Numbered from the stretch's first letter, positions 8,292 through 18,155 are shown. The stretch is 64,000 nucleotides of DNA from Acidovorax sp. (GCA_030692685.1 JAUXZO010000015.1:1-64000); one strand, 5' to 3'. Made by a program: numbers and translations. Notes: generated by a model not told the origin, from the sequence alone.

Positions 8292-9209
8292 ATGGACCAA
8301 ATACAGGCCATGCGCATATTCGTGCGGGTGGTGGAGGCCGGCACGTTTACCCGGGCAGCAGATTCGCTCTCGCTGCCCAAAGCCACGGTGACCAAGCATG
8401 TGCAGGCGCTGGAGGAGCGGCTGCGCGTGAAGCTGCTCAACCGCACCACACGGCGCGTCACCGTCACACCCGATGGCGCCGCGTATTACGACCGCACCGT
8501 GCGCCTGCTGACCGACCTGGACGACATCGAGGCCAGCATGACCAACGCCCGCGCCAACCCGCGCGGGCGCTTGCGCATCGACGTGGGCACGTCGGTGGCG
8601 CAGTTGCTCATCATTCCTCACCTGGCGGAGTTTCATGCGCGTTACCCGGACATTCAGGTGGACCTGGGGGTGAGTGATCGCAATGTGGATTTGATTGGCG
8701 ACAACGTGGATTGCGTGATTCGCGGCGGCGAACTGAGCGACCAATCGCTGGTGGCGCGGCGCATTGGCAACCTCGAATTCATCACCGTTGCAGCGCCCGA
8801 GTATCTGGCGCGCAAGGGCACGCCTTCGAACCCTTTGGAGATCGAAGAAAAACACGCCAGCGTGATCTATTTTTCGCCGCAAAGCAACCGTCACTACCCG
8901 CTGGAGTTTCGCAAGGGCGAAGAGTCCCTGGACATCAGCGGCCCCTACCAGGTCAGCGTGAACGAGGCCAATGCCTACGTGACCGCCATCGTGGCAGGCC
9001 TGGGCATCGGCCAGATCACCAGTTGGCAGGCCAGCCGGCACCTCGCAAGCGGCGCACTGGTGCAGTTGCTGCCCGAATGGACCCAACCCCTACTGCCGGT
9101 GTACGTGGTGTACCCGCCCAACCGCCACCTGAGCGCCAAGGTACGCGCGTTTGTGGACTGGGCCGCAGAACTCTTCCAGCGCGAGGAGCACTTGCAACGC
9201 ACCCCCTGA
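8292..9209 (+). CDS. LysR-family transcriptional regulator
   Basis: DNA-binding regulator of 305 residues with the standard layout. An N-terminal winged helix-turn-helix covers residues 1-60 (MRIFVRVVEAGTFTRAADSL, then KATVTKHVQALEERLRVKLL). A substrate-binding domain follows from about residue 90. The TRAADSLSLPKATVTKHV stretch resembles the DmlR/YafC branch. AGGAG at 8282-8286 sits correctly before the ATG at 8292, so the longer frame from 8262 is rejected. It is transcribed away from the hydrolase-like gene across a roughly 175-bp shared region, the common arrangement for a LysR protein and its target. The ligand is unknown. Confidence 0.93.
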   Translation: MDQIQAMRIFVRVVEAGTFTRAADSLSLPKATVTKHVQALEERLRVKLLNRTTRRVTVTPDGAAYYDRTVRLLTDLDDIEASMTNARANPRGRLRIDVGTSVAQLLIIPHLAEFHARYPDIQVDLGVSDRNVDLIGDNVDCVIRGGELSDQSLVARRIGNLEFITVAAPEYLARKGTPSNPLEIEEKHASVIYFSPQSNRHYPLEFRKGEESLDISGPYQVSVNEANAYVTAIVAGLGIGQITSWQASRHLASGALVQLLPEWTQPLLPVYVVYPPNRHLSAKVRAFVDWAAELFQREEHLQRTP

Positions 9210-9300
9210 GACGCTTCGCGTCTTTCTCCGCTCTCGAATCTCGGGAGGGGGACGCACCCGGTGAACTGGCCAAGCCCGTTCCACGGGTGCACTCGCTTCT
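9208..9300. repeat. Dispersed intergenic repeat (CACCCGGTG type), copy 2
   Basis: The segment CTGAGACGCTTCGCGTC ... GGGAGGGGGACGCACCCGG ... GTTCCACGGGTGCA matches 44551-44645 closely. It also matches the reverse complement of 42970-43085. It starts at the LysR stop codon. It is non-coding. Confidence 0.75.
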
Positions 9301-9386
9301 GGCCACGCCAGTTTCAAGCCGCGCGTGGAGACCGCGCCGTGGTGGATCACCGGAGCGCATCCGGCTACCCGGGTATGCTGGCGACC

Positions 9387-9662
9387 ATGAGCTCTCCCGA
9401 AACACCGCCCGCCGACAACGCACCCACGAAACAAGCCCGCAACCCGCTGCACGGCGTGACCCTTGAAGCCATCGTGGTGGCGCTTTCAGACTACTTTGGG
9501 TGGGATGAGCTGGGTCGGCAAATCCCTATCCGATGCTTTCAGATGGACCCGAGCGTCGGTTCCAGCCTCAAGTTCTTGCGCAAGACACCCTGGGCCCGCG
9601 AGAAGGTCGAAAGCCTGTACCTGTTCATGCTGCGGGACCAAAAGCGAAATGCGCAGGAATAA
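9387..9662 (+). CDS. VF530-family (DUF2132) small protein
   Basis: 91 residues. After a Pro/Ala-rich leader of about 18 residues, the sequence [20 protein letters not shown], then [17 protein letters not shown] and [20 protein letters not shown], is the signature of the VF530/DUF2132 family. The family has been annotated as DNA-binding from its structure, but its role is not established. An in-frame ATG at 9375 is an alternative start; neither has a clear ribosome site. Single gene with repeats on both sides. Confidence 0.85.
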   Translation: MSSPETPPADNAPTKQARNPLHGVTLEAIVVALSDYFGWDELGRQIPIRCFQMDPSVGSSLKFLRKTPWAREKVESLYLFMLRDQKRNAQE

Positions 9663-9732
9663 CTCGTCTCTAGGGAGTCTGCATCGATTCACTTGAAACC
9701 GGCCATGCTGAACTTGTCAAAGCGCCGCGCGA

Positions 9733-9925
9733 GGCTTCGACAAGCTCAGCCTGAACGGGTGTTTCAGGTTCAAAGATGGCGACTCAATAACTTGGCTGCG
9801 AAATAACAGCCAAATCAGGCCCTAGCGCTTATACAGCAAGCGCTGATAGCTATCAAATCAGGACCACGCCAGGGGCTCATCAGATCAAAGCGACTAAACG
9901 CTTAGTCGCTAAATCGCTTAACCGT
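9733..9925. repeat. Intergenic repeats and hairpin downstream of the alpha-E gene
   Basis: Contains a fifth CTTCGACAAGCTCAGCC copy (9733-9758), a copy of the palindromic GCGCTT element (about 9800-9862) and a hairpin at 9889-9910 (AGCGACTAA, loop ACGC, TTAGTCGCT). The hairpin lies 16 nt past the alpha-E stop codon and could end that transcript, although it lacks a T tract. Confidence 0.7.
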
Positions 9926-10885
9926 TCAGTCGCCCGCGGTCACCAAAAAGTCGCGGCTGATGCCCCCGCCCAGGTCGTTCACGCGGTCAAGGAACTGCGT
10001 GAGAAACGCATGCAACCCCGTCGCGAGGATCTCGTCGATGCTGCCGTACTGCAGGTCGGCCAGCAGGCGCCCGGCCCTGCGGCGCGTTTCACCCGACTGC
10101 TCGTTGGCCAGCACTGCCAGGTTGTCCACTACGTCTCGCATACACGCATGGAGTGAACGCGGCATGTCGCTGCGCAGTATCAGCAGGTCCGCCACGCGCC
10201 CGGGGGTGATCACGTCGCGGTAGACCTTGCGGTAAACCTCAAACGCAGAGACGCTGCGCAAAAGCGCGCTCCAGTGGTAGAAGTCGCTTTCCTGGTTGCG
10301 CTCGCTGGCGCGGCCAAAAAAGTCGTTCTTTACCGCGTGGAACTTCACATCCAGCAAACGCGCCGTGTTGTCGGCCCGCTCCAAAAATGTGCCCATGCGC
10401 AGAAAGTGAAAAGCCTCGTCCTGCAGCATGGTGCCCAGCACCACCCCGCGCGACAGGTGCGAGCGGTATTTCACCCATTCAAAAAACTGGCCGGGGTCCC
10501 GCTCAAAGACACCACCTTGCAGTTGCCGGTGCAGCTCCAGCCAGGTCTGGTTCTGGGTTTCCCACACTTCGGTGGTCAGCGCGCCGCGCACGGCCCGGGC
10601 GTTTTCGCGCGCCGCGCGCAGGCACGACAGGATGGACGACGGGTTTTCGCCGTCGTGCACCATGAAGTCCAGCACACGTGCGGGTGTCACATCGCCATGT
10701 TTGGCGGTGTAGGCGGGGATCAGCTCGCTGATGGAAAGCAGGCCTTCCCAGCCGGTTTGCGCGACATCGGCAGCTTGCGGGAGCAAAGATGTTTCGTAGC
10801 TGACATTCAACATCCTTGCGGTGTTCTCCGCCCTTTCTGTGTAGCGGGACATCCAGAACAAATGATCGGCGGTTCGGCTCAGCAT
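9926..10885 (-). CDS. Alpha-E domain protein (DUF403)
   Basis: 319 residues, all-alpha. The start MLSRTADHLFWMSRYTERAE is the hallmark of the alpha-E family, and conserved Glu-rich helices recur (FLERADNTARLLDVKFH at about 166-182). Alpha-E proteins are nearly always coded beside a circularly permuted ATP-grasp protein, as here. Comparative studies propose a peptide-forming or peptide-modifying role for the module, but no substrate is proven. The ATG lies 2 nt after the ATP-grasp stop codon (TGAGTATG), so the two genes are co-translated. The transglutaminase-like and peptidase partners found in other genomes are not in this window. Confidence 0.92.
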   Translation of the reverse strand: MLSRTADHLFWMSRYTERAENTARMLNVSYETSLLPQAADVAQTGWEGLLSISELIPAYTAKHGDVTPARVLDFMVHDGENPSSILSCLRAARENARAVRGALTTEVWETQNQTWLELHRQLQGGVFERDPGQFFEWVKYRSHLSRGVVLGTMLQDEAFHFLRMGTFLERADNTARLLDVKFHAVKNDFFGRASERNQESDFYHWSALLRSVSAFEVYRKVYRDVITPGRVADLLILRSDMPRSLHACMRDVVDNLAVLANEQSGETRRRAGRLLADLQYGSIDEILATGLHAFLTQFLDRVNDLGGGISRDFLVTAGD

Positions 10886-10887
10886 AC

Positions 10888-12435
10888 TCAGAGGCTCCCT
10901 TGCGTTTGACTTTGCGACTGAGATGGGGGCTGCGATTGGGATTGGGACTGCGACTGGGTCTGCACCGACTTTGGCGGGGCCTTGGCGGCGTCTTCGCCCA
11001 GCACCCAGGTGTCTTTGGTGCCACCGCCTTGCGACGAGTTCACTACCAAAGAGCCCTCTTGCAGCGCCACGCGCGTCAGGCCACCCGCGGCCATCTGCAC
11101 TTCGCGCCCGCTGAGCACGAAGGGGCGCAGGTCGATGTGACGCGGGGCAATCCCGCTATCGACATAGGTGGGGCAGCTTGAGAGGCTGAGCGTGGGTTGC
11201 GCGATGTAACCCGCGGGGTTGGCCAGCAGCGCACGGCGGAAGTCTTCGATCTCGGCCTTGGTGGCTGCGGGGCCAATCAGCATGCCGTAACCCCCGGCAC
11301 CGTGCACCTCTTTGACCACCAGGTCTTTCAGGTTGGCCAATACGTGCTGCAGGTCCTCGCCCTTGCGGCACATCCAGGTGGGTACGTTTTTGAGGATGGG
11401 TTCCTGGCCCAGGTAGAAACGGATCATTTCGGGGACATACGGGTAGACCGATTTGTCGTCGGCCACGCCGGTGCCCACCGCGTTGCAGATGCCGATGTTG
11501 CCCGCGCGGTACGCCTCCATCAGGCCGTGGCAGCCCAGGGTGGAGTTGCGGCGGAACACTTGTGGATCGAGAAAATCATCGTCCACCCGGCGGTAGATCA
11601 CGTCCACCCGCTGCAGGCCGCGCGTGGTGCGCATGTACACAAACTTGTCCTTGACCACGAGGTCCTGGCCTTCGACCAGCTCCACGCCCATCTGCTGGGC
11701 CAGGAAGGCGTGTTCGAAATACGCGCTGTTGTGCATGCCAGGCGTGAGCACCACCACCGTGGGCTCGTCCGCCGTGGCGGGCGCGCTGGCGCGCAGGGTT
11801 TCGAGCAGCATGTCGGGGTAGTGGGCCACGGGCGCCACCTTGTGCTGGCTGAACAGCTCGGGGAACAGCCGCATCATCATCTTGCGGTTTTCGAGCATGT
11901 AGCTCACACCGCTGGGCACGCGCAGGTTGTCTTCCAGCACGTAATACTCGCCCTCGCCTTTGTCGTTGGGCGCACGCACGATGTCGATGCCCGCAATGTG
12001 CGCGTAGATGTTCTGGGGCACCTGCACGCCCGCCATTTCGGGGCGATATTGGGCGTTGTTGAGGATGAGGTCGGCAGGCACGATGCCAGCGCGGATGATG
12101 TCCTGGCCATGGTAGACGTCGTGGATGAAGCGGTTGAGCGCGGTGACCCGCTGCACCAAGCCCTGCTGCATGCTGGCCCACTCATGCGAGGGAATGATGC
12201 GCGGGATCAGGTCAAACGGAATCAACCGCTCGTTGCCCGCGCCGCCCTCGTCCTTGGCCCCATAGACCGCAAAGGTGATGCCCACGCGCCGGAAGATCAT
12301 CTCGGCTTCGGCCCGGCGGGCCTGCATCACGTCAGGGGGCTGTTTGCTCAACCACTGCGCATAGCGCTTGTAGTGTTCCCGCACATCGCTGCCAGCAAAA
12401 GGCAGCATGGCGTACATCTCATCAAATTTCTGCAT
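10888..12435 (-). CDS. Circularly permuted type 2 ATP-grasp protein (DUF404/DUF407)
   Basis: About 515 residues. ATP-grasp enzymes join a carboxylate to an amine or thiol through an acyl-phosphate. In this branch the domain order is permuted and the product is unknown. Conserved features include FDLIPRIIPSHEW, LEDNLRVPSGVSYMLENR (about 181-198), the pair PGMHNSAYFEHAFLAQQMG and VEGQDLVV, and DKSVYPYVPEMIRFYLG. The C-terminus is a low-complexity Gln/Ser tail (about 490-512), probably disordered. The start at 12435 has a perfect AGGAGG seven bases upstream, so the frame back to 12498 is not used. It is the first gene of a two-gene operon with the alpha-E protein. Confidence 0.93.
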   Translation of the reverse strand: MQKFDEMYAMLPFAGSDVREHYKRYAQWLSKQPPDVMQARRAEAEMIFRRVGITFAVYGAKDEGGAGNERLIPFDLIPRIIPSHEWASMQQGLVQRVTALNRFIHDVYHGQDIIRAGIVPADLILNNAQYRPEMAGVQVPQNIYAHIAGIDIVRAPNDKGEGEYYVLEDNLRVPSGVSYMLENRKMMMRLFPELFSQHKVAPVAHYPDMLLETLRASAPATADEPTVVVLTPGMHNSAYFEHAFLAQQMGVELVEGQDLVVKDKFVYMRTTRGLQRVDVIYRRVDDDFLDPQVFRRNSTLGCHGLMEAYRAGNIGICNAVGTGVADDKSVYPYVPEMIRFYLGQEPILKNVPTWMCRKGEDLQHVLANLKDLVVKEVHGAGGYGMLIGPAATKAEIEDFRRALLANPAGYIAQPTLSLSSCPTYVDSGIAPRHIDLRPFVLSGREVQMAAGGLTRVALQEGSLVVNSSQGGGTKDTWVLGEDAAKAPPKSVQTQSQSQSQSQPPSQSQSQTQGSL

Positions 12436-12505
12436 GAACGGGCCTCCTGGTAGCAGGATAGCAAGTTGTGCGCCCACCGCCCACAAATCGCCTGCCAACA
12501 GCCCC

Positions 12506-15169
12506 TCACCGCACTACGCCATCGGCTCCATCCACCACCCGGAGCATCTGGTGCTGCCAGTACCGCTGTCCCACATCGCGCTCGCACACCACCGCACCGG
12601 GTTGTGATGAAACCCAAGCCGCGGCGCCACACCACGATGACTCCACCACCCGAATGTCCCGCTGCTGATAGCGTTGCAGCACCTCGGGCGCCGGATGACC
12701 AAAACGGTTGCGGTAGCCCGCTTGCACCAAAGCTGTGCGTGGCTGAACCGACTCCAGAAAGGGGGCGGACGACGAGGTTTTGCTGCCGTGATGGGGCACC
12801 AGCAACACATCGGCCCGCAATGCTGCGTCGCGCGCCAGCAAAGCCTGCTCCTGCGGCGACTCGATATCCCCGGCCAGCAGCGCGACGGCTCCTTGCGCCT
12901 CAAGCGCTCCGATCGCCGCGATGCGCAGCACACAGCTCAAGGTATTGGGCCGCGGCGGGCGGGCTGCGGCGTTGGCGGCAGTTGCAGCGGTGGCAGCGGC
13001 GTCATCTCCGGGCAGCGGATGCAGCACCTCAAACACCACACCGTCCCACACCCAGCGTTGGCCCGCCACGCAGGGCTTGATGGGCCGCAGCCGTTGCAGC
13101 GCGTTGTCGGCCTCGATCGAGCCCATGAGTTCTGCCTGCGGCTGTTGCAGCAGCACGGCGGCCGCGCCGCCCGTGTGGTCGGCGTCGCGGTGGCTGAGCA
13201 TGAGCAAATCCACCCGCTCCCCCAGGGCCCTCAGCAATGGCACCAGCACCCGGTGGCCTGCGTCGCTCTCGCGGCTGAAGCGGGGGCCTGCGTCGTACAG
13301 CAGGGTGTGGGTCGCGGTGCGCACCAGAACAGCGTTGCCCTGGCCGATGTCTGCCGCCAGCAACTCGAACTGCCCCACTGCAGGCCGCACAGGCTGCCAC
13401 CAGAGCACCGGCCACAGCAGCGGCAGCGCCAAGAGCCGCAACTGCCACGGCAGGCGCATGGCCAGCAGCGCACCACCTGCCACCGCCGCAATGCCTGCCC
13501 ACAGCGGCGCCGCGGGCAAAAACACCACGGCCCAGGGCCACTGCGCCAGCCAGTACAACAGGGCCGTTAAAGGCTGCAAACTCAGCGCCGCCAGGCTCCA
13601 CAGCGGCGCCCACAACACCCCCGCCAACGCCAGCGGCGTGACCACGAGCGTCACCCACGGAATCGCGACCAGATTGGCCGCAAACCCCACCACAGACACC
13701 TGCCCGAACAACAGCAGGCTCAGCGGCGAGAGCGCCAGCGTCACCACCCATTGTTCTCTCAATAATGCATAAAAACGGCCTCTAGCGCTTGATTGATAAG
13801 CGCCAGAAGCTATCGGATTAGTAGCAAACAAAATACCCACCGCCACAAAACTTAGCCAGAACCCCGCCTGCGCCAGGGCCCACGGGTCCACCAGCACCAC
13901 GGCTGCGCAGGCCAGCAGCCAAACCTGCGGCCAGGGCCAGCGGCGCCCGCTGAGCTGCAGCAGCGCCACCGCGGCCAGCATGATTACCGTGCGCTGTGCG
14001 GGCACACCCCAACCGCTAAAAAGCGCGTAGCCCGCGGCCAAAACCACCCCGGCAATCAAACCGGCCGACGGCGCGGGCACCGCCAGGCACAACCGCACGG
14101 AGCGACGCCACAACGCGCCCACCACCAATGCGGCCATCCAAGCAAACAACGTAATGTGCAAACCAGAAATTGCGACGAGATGCGCAACGCCTGTCGCGCG
14201 GAACACATCCCAGTCCGCGCGGTCGATGGCGCGCTGGTCGCCCGTGACCAGCGCTGCGACCACCCCGGCGGTGCGCGCACGGGACGGGTCTGCGTCGTCC
14301 GCCCCGTGCACCAGCCGGTCCTGGATGGCATCGCGCACCGACTGGCGGGCCTGCTCCACCGGGTGCTGCCAGGTAGCGGCAAGGCGCACCGGCGCTTCGT
14401 CCTTGGGCCCCACGCGCACATATCCGGTGGCCTGCACGCCCTGCTCCCACATCCAGAGTTCATAGTCAAACCCGTGGGGGTTGCGCAGGCCATGGGGCGC
14501 TTTCAGGCGGACCGTCATCTCCCAGCGTTCACCCGCTCGCAGCGCCGGGGGCTTGAGCTGCAGGTCGGCAACGCCCGCCACATCGCGAAACGCGCCGCCG
14601 TACCAGGCTACATCAATGACAGGCGGCAAGCGCACGGGTTCGCCTTTCAAACGCGCAGCCTGCACGTTGATGCGCAAGCGCGTGCCAGCCTCGTTGGCCT
14701 GCGGCATGGCCGCCACCACGCCCGTCACGCGAATGTCTTGCCCCTCCAGCGCAGGGGCCAGCGCCTGCTCGGCATAGCTGGCGGCACGCAAACCACACAG
14801 TGCAAACATGGCCACCGCCGCCACGCTGCCGATACACGCCAGGGTGACCCAGCGCGGCCAGCCCAACCACCCAACGCTGCGGCGGCGTGCGACCACTAGT
14901 GCGAACCCACCCGTCAAGGCTGCCGCCAGTAGCAGCGCGCCATAAACACCCGCCGCCCACAGCACGGGTTGCTGCAGCTGCAGCGCAGCGCCCACCACCA
15001 CCCCCAGCAGCACGGCAGGCACCCGCCAGAGTGGCGCGCGCACCCGTGCGCTGGTAGACGGACACGGAGGCGCATGCGCCGCGGCTGCGCCCGCGTCCTC
15101 CATGTTCACCACATCGATCACATGCGCAGAAGGGGGCGAAACAGCATTAGAGGCGCTTATGGCGGACAT
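12506..15169 (-). CDS. comEC: DNA internalization channel protein ComEC/Rec2
   Basis: Inner-membrane protein of 887 residues that carries single-stranded DNA into the cytoplasm during natural transformation. Order: N-terminal membrane/OB region (DUF4131, about 40-230), the Competence membrane domain (about 260-560, with GVAHLVAISGLHITLFAWM), and a C-terminal metallo-beta-lactamase domain (from about 600) with LSHRDADHTGG as the HxDxDH metal motif near residue 660 and DVLLVPHHGSKTSSS. About residues 449-467 (13768-13822) are encoded by a copy of the dispersed palindromic element, in frame. The start has no evident Shine-Dalgarno site. Other competence genes are not in the window, so competence is possible but not shown. 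Confidence 0.93.
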   Translation of the reverse strand: MSAISASNAVSPPSAHVIDVVNMEDAGAAAAHAPPCPSTSARVRAPLWRVPAVLLGVVVGAALQLQQPVLWAAGVYGALLLAAALTGGFALVVARRRSVGWLGWPRWVTLACIGSVAAVAMFALCGLRAASYAEQALAPALEGQDIRVTGVVAAMPQANEAGTRLRINVQAARLKGEPVRLPPVIDVAWYGGAFRDVAGVADLQLKPPALRAGERWEMTVRLKAPHGLRNPHGFDYELWMWEQGVQATGYVRVGPKDEAPVRLAATWQHPVEQARQSVRDAIQDRLVHGADDADPSRARTAGVVAALVTGDQRAIDRADWDVFRATGVAHLVAISGLHITLFAWMAALVVGALWRRSVRLCLAVPAPSAGLIAGVVLAAGYALFSGWGVPAQRTVIMLAAVALLQLSGRRWPWPQVWLLACAAVVLVDPWALAQAGFWLSFVAVGILFATNPIASGAYQSSARGRFYALLREQWVVTLALSPLSLLLFGQVSVVGFAANLVAIPWVTLVVTPLALAGVLWAPLWSLAALSLQPLTALLYWLAQWPWAVVFLPAAPLWAGIAAVAGGALLAMRLPWQLRLLALPLLWPVLWWQPVRPAVGQFELLAADIGQGNAVLVRTATHTLLYDAGPRFSRESDAGHRVLVPLLRALGERVDLLMLSHRDADHTGGAAAVLLQQPQAELMGSIEADNALQRLRPIKPCVAGQRWVWDGVVFEVLHPLPGDDAAATAATAANAAARPPRPNTLSCVLRIAAIGALEAQGAVALLAGDIESPQEQALLARDAALRADVLLVPHHGSKTSSSAPFLESVQPRTALVQAGYRNRFGHPAPEVLQRYQQRDIRVVESSWCGAAAWVSSQPGAVVCERDVGQRYWQHQMLRVVDGADGVVR
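13768..13822. repeat. Palindromic GCGCTT element inside comEC
   Basis: CTCTAGCGCTTGATTGATAA followed by GCGCCAGAAGCTATC lies wholly within the comEC reading frame without a stop or frameshift. It encodes part of a loop between membrane helices. The same element is otherwise intergenic in this window. Confidence 0.8.
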
Positions 15170-15346
15170 GGGCTGATGCTAATGCGGCGCCACCACAGTT
15201 GCGGGGCCATGGGGAGCACTGGCTGTGTAACACTGGCGGCGATTCTCCGGGCACCGCCGCCACGGCCGAACGTGGCGGCAAAAACCCTAGTGCACTAGCG
15301 CCCACAACACCCCAACCCGTTACTTCACTTCATACCAAGGAAGACC

Positions 15347-15805
15347 ATGAGCGTTTACGACAAGCTGACAGAACTCAACATCACCCTGCCCCCCGTCTCG
15401 GTGCCCGCCGCCGCCTACGTGCCGTATGTGCAGACAGGCAACCTGGTGTTCCTGAGCGGCCACATCGCCCGCAAGGACGGCAAGCCCTGGGCCGCGCAGT
15501 TTGGCCGCGACATCGGCACCGAAGAAGGCAAGGCCGCAGCCCGTGCCGTAGCCATCGACCTCATGGGCACGCTGCATGCGGCTACCGGCGGCGACCTGAA
15601 CCGCGTCAAACGCATCGTCAAGGTGATGAGCCTCGTCAACTCCACCGGCGACTTCACCGAGCAGCACTTGGTAACCAACGGCGCCAGCGAGCTGTTCGGC
15701 CAGGTCTTTGGCGACAAGGGCGTGCATGCCCGCAGCGCATTCGGCGTGGCGCAGATCCCCATGGGTGCGTGTGTAGAGATTGAGCTGATCGCCGAACTGG
15801 GTTGA
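15347..15805 (+). CDS. RidA family protein (YjgF/Rid)
   Basis: 152 residues. RidA proteins hydrolyse reactive enamine or imine intermediates released by PLP enzymes. This is the longer subgroup, with an N-terminus MSVYDKLTELNITLPPVSVP. The conserved core includes VFLSGHIARKDGK, the Arg-containing HARSAFGVAQIPMGACVEIE (about 127-146) that forms the active-site edge, and the C-terminal VEIELIAEL. The ATG follows AAGGAAGACC. It is monocistronic, divergent from comEC across about 175 nt. The substrate of this subgroup is unclear, since several Rid subfamilies lack deaminase activity. Confidence 0.9.
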   Translation: MSVYDKLTELNITLPPVSVPAAAYVPYVQTGNLVFLSGHIARKDGKPWAAQFGRDIGTEEGKAAARAVAIDLMGTLHAATGGDLNRVKRIVKVMSLVNSTGDFTEQHLVTNGASELFGQVFGDKGVHARSAFGVAQIPMGACVEIELIAELG

Positions 15806-15904
15806 CCCTAGAGACGCATTGCGGCGTGCGTCCCGCTGACGGCCTGCGGAGATGGGACTCCGCCTGTGGGGGCACGCAGCGACTGATGCCATGGTGGATG
15901 CGCC

Positions 15905-16015
15905 AGCCAGCTACTAATAAGTGAGCTGCTAGCGCTTGATAAACAACAGCTTCAGATACAAAACGATCTGGAACCTAATAAAATCAAGCGGGAGCAGCTA
16001 CTAAAAATATAGCGC
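15905..16015. repeat. Two partial palindromic GCGCTT elements between ridA and MCP genes
   Basis: GCTGCTAGCGCTTGATAAAC at about 15926-15945, and a second inverted half (ATCAAGCGGGAGCAGCTAC) at about 15982-16000. It reaches the chemoreceptor stop codon. It may act as the bidirectional end for the two convergent genes. Confidence 0.6.
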
Positions 16016-17785
16016 CTAGAAGCTTTCCCAGTCTTCCTCGGCTCCCTGCGCTGCAGCCGCCTTGCGGGGTGCCGCAGCAGCAACGGCCTTGGCAGGGGCC
16101 CCAACCGCGGCGGCGCGCGATGGGGCGATGCGAGGCGCCGCCGTTGCTGAGGCCGTTGATTGGGCTTTGGCCGCTGCAGGTTTATGCATGGCAGCGGTAG
16201 CCCGTGCCGCACCAATGGCAGCCTGGGCCGGCCCGTAACTGGCGGCGTTGACCTTGAACATCGACACCACCTGCGCCAATTGTTCTGCCTGCTCCCGCAG
16301 GCTTTGTGCAGCGGCAGCGCTCTCTTCGACCAAGGCAGCGTTCTGCTGGGTCATCTGGTCCAGATTGCCGATGGCCTGGTTGACCTGCGAGATACCCTGG
16401 CTTTGCTCAGACGACGCGGCGGTGATCTCGCTGATCATGTCGGTCACCTTCTGCACAGACTGCACGATGTCGGTCATGGTGGCACCGGCATCAGACACCA
16501 GCCGCGACCCGGTTTCGACCTTTTCGACCGATGCGCTGATGAGCTGCTTGATCTCTTTGGCGGCCTCCGCACTGCGCTGTGCGAGGCTGCGCACCTCGGA
16601 CGCCACCACCGCAAACCCGCGGCCCTGCTCACCGGCCCGTGCGGCTTCTACCGCAGCGTTCAGCGCCAGGATGTTGGTCTGAAACGCAATGCCATCAATC
16701 ACACCGATGATGTCCGAGATCTTTTTGCTGCTGTGGTTGATGTCCTCCATGGTGCTCACCACCTGGGTCACCACCTCGCCGCCCCGGCGAGCCACGCCGG
16801 TGGCACCCACCGCCAGGGTGCTGGCCTGCTGGGCGCTGCCCGCGCTTTGTTGAATGGTGCTGGTGAACTGCTCCATGGCGGCAGCCGTCTCTTGCAGGTT
16901 GCTGGAGGTCTGCTCCGTGCGCGCCGACAGGTCGTGGTTGCCCGTGGCGATCTCGGCACTGGCAATCGCAATGCTGTCGGTACTCTGCCGCACCTGGTGC
17001 ACCATGCGGCCCAGGGCGTTGCTCATGGTGTAGAGCGAGCGCAGCAGGTCGCCAAATTCATCGCCCCGGGTCACAGATTCCTCCATGCTCAGATCGCCAC
17101 CCGCAATGCGTTCAGCAAGCCCATTGGCTTGCGCCAGCGGTCGCTGGATGCTGCCGATCAGGTAATACGCTCCCACGATGATGGCCAGCAACAGCAGGCC
17201 TACCGCCACGGCAGCGATCTTGACGGTGAACATGCGCTCTGCCGCCATCTGCTTTTGTACCGCCTCGGCGCCTTGCTGCTGCTGCTGCACAAAGTCGCGC
17301 AGCGTCGTGGTGTAGGCCGTGACCGACGGGTTGTACTTCTGGGTGATCAGCGTGACGGCCTGGTCTTGTTGCCCGTCGGTTTTGAGCTTACGGGCCTCGC
17401 CGCGCAGGTCGATCATCGTTTTGCGCGCAGCGGCAATTTTGGCCATCTGTTGCTTGTCCGCCTCTGAAAGGGCCATGGACTCCAGCGACTTCTGCACCTG
17501 GCTGATCTGCGCCGATGTGGCCGTGATCACGTCCTTGAACTCGGCCTCTACGGCCGGGTCGCTGCTCACGATAAGGGCTTGCGTTCTGGCGGCGTTGGTT
17601 TCAGTGAGGCCGGACCAGCGCAATGCCGCCTGCACACGCTGTTCCATTTCTTTGGTCACTGCATCGGCCTGGGCCTGCACTTGCGCAGACCGGTAGGCCG
17701 CAAAGCCCACCACCGCGACCAGCATGACCACGATAAAAATTACCGCCATCCAGAGTTTGTGGGCCATCCGAAGGTGCTTGGGCAT
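16016..17785 (-). CDS. Methyl-accepting chemotaxis protein with CheR-tether tail
   Basis: Transmembrane chemoreceptor of 589 residues. Helix TM1 is at about 12-32 ([17 protein letters not shown]). A periplasmic four-helix sensor (4HB type) with many Gln and Glu follows. TM2 is at about 190-212 ([19 protein letters not shown]). Then come HAMP and the cytoplasmic signalling hairpin with the tip [20 protein letters not shown]. An Ala/Lys/Pro-rich linker of about 60 residues leads to a C-terminal acidic pentapeptide DWESF. This is close to NWETF, which recruits CheR and CheB in enteric receptors. AGGAGAC precedes the start at 17785, so the frame back to 18013 is not used. The ligand is unknown. 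Confidence 0.94.
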   Translation of the reverse strand: MPKHLRMAHKLWMAVIFIVVMLVAVVGFAAYRSAQVQAQADAVTKEMEQRVQAALRWSGLTETNAARTQALIVSSDPAVEAEFKDVITATSAQISQVQKSLESMALSEADKQQMAKIAAARKTMIDLRGEARKLKTDGQQDQAVTLITQKYNPSVTAYTTTLRDFVQQQQQGAEAVQKQMAAERMFTVKIAAVAVGLLLLAIIVGAYYLIGSIQRPLAQANGLAERIAGGDLSMEESVTRGDEFGDLLRSLYTMSNALGRMVHQVRQSTDSIAIASAEIATGNHDLSARTEQTSSNLQETAAAMEQFTSTIQQSAGSAQQASTLAVGATGVARRGGEVVTQVVSTMEDINHSSKKISDIIGVIDGIAFQTNILALNAAVEAARAGEQGRGFAVVASEVRSLAQRSAEAAKEIKQLISASVEKVETGSRLVSDAGATMTDIVQSVQKVTDMISEITAASSEQSQGISQVNQAIGNLDQMTQQNAALVEESAAAAQSLREQAEQLAQVVSMFKVNAASYGPAQAAIGAARATAAMHKPAAAKAQSTASATAAPRIAPSRAAAVGAPAKAVAAAAPRKAAAAQGAEEDWESF

Positions 17786-18155
17786 GGTTGTCTCCTGAAG
17801 CGTTGTGTTTGTGTACAAATGTTGCGCGCTTTTCCACAATTGCACAAACTCCAACACAACGCACGAGGGTGATCCCCAGCATCCCGGCCCGCCAACACTC
17901 CGCAGCGGTCTTCGCAACAGCGTGCAAGGCAGTCGGGCCCAGGCGCTTCCGAAGCCCGATGGAAGGCGCCAGGGACCTGCTCTGCTCAAGCCCGCGTCGC
18001 CCAGCACCTGCAAGGGCTAGACCGGCGCTAAAAACTGCCGTAACGCCCCATTGACCCACATCGTGGGCGCCGACAACACCCTACCGAGGTCGGGTTCCCG
18101 CGCGGCGGCGAAGCCCTCACACTGGCCTGAATTCATTTTCAAAGGCACAGATCAG
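17786..18155. other. Divergent intergenic region, no gene seen
   Basis: About 370 nt between the chemoreceptor and a small lipoprotein gene. Short open frames on both strands lack ribosome sites and family resemblance. Presumably it holds both promoters; I could not place -35/-10 pairs with confidence. Confidence 0.5.

Noticed and set aside
11197-12453. Plus-strand frame of 418 residues opposite the ATP-grasp gene
   Set aside because: Antisense shadow: the real minus-strand protein has a perfect ribosome site and family motifs, and the shadow is His/Val-rich with no domain.
17805-18059. Short genes in the 17786-18155 spacer
   Set aside because: Several overlapping frames of similar length on both strands with no ribosome site, so none is preferred.
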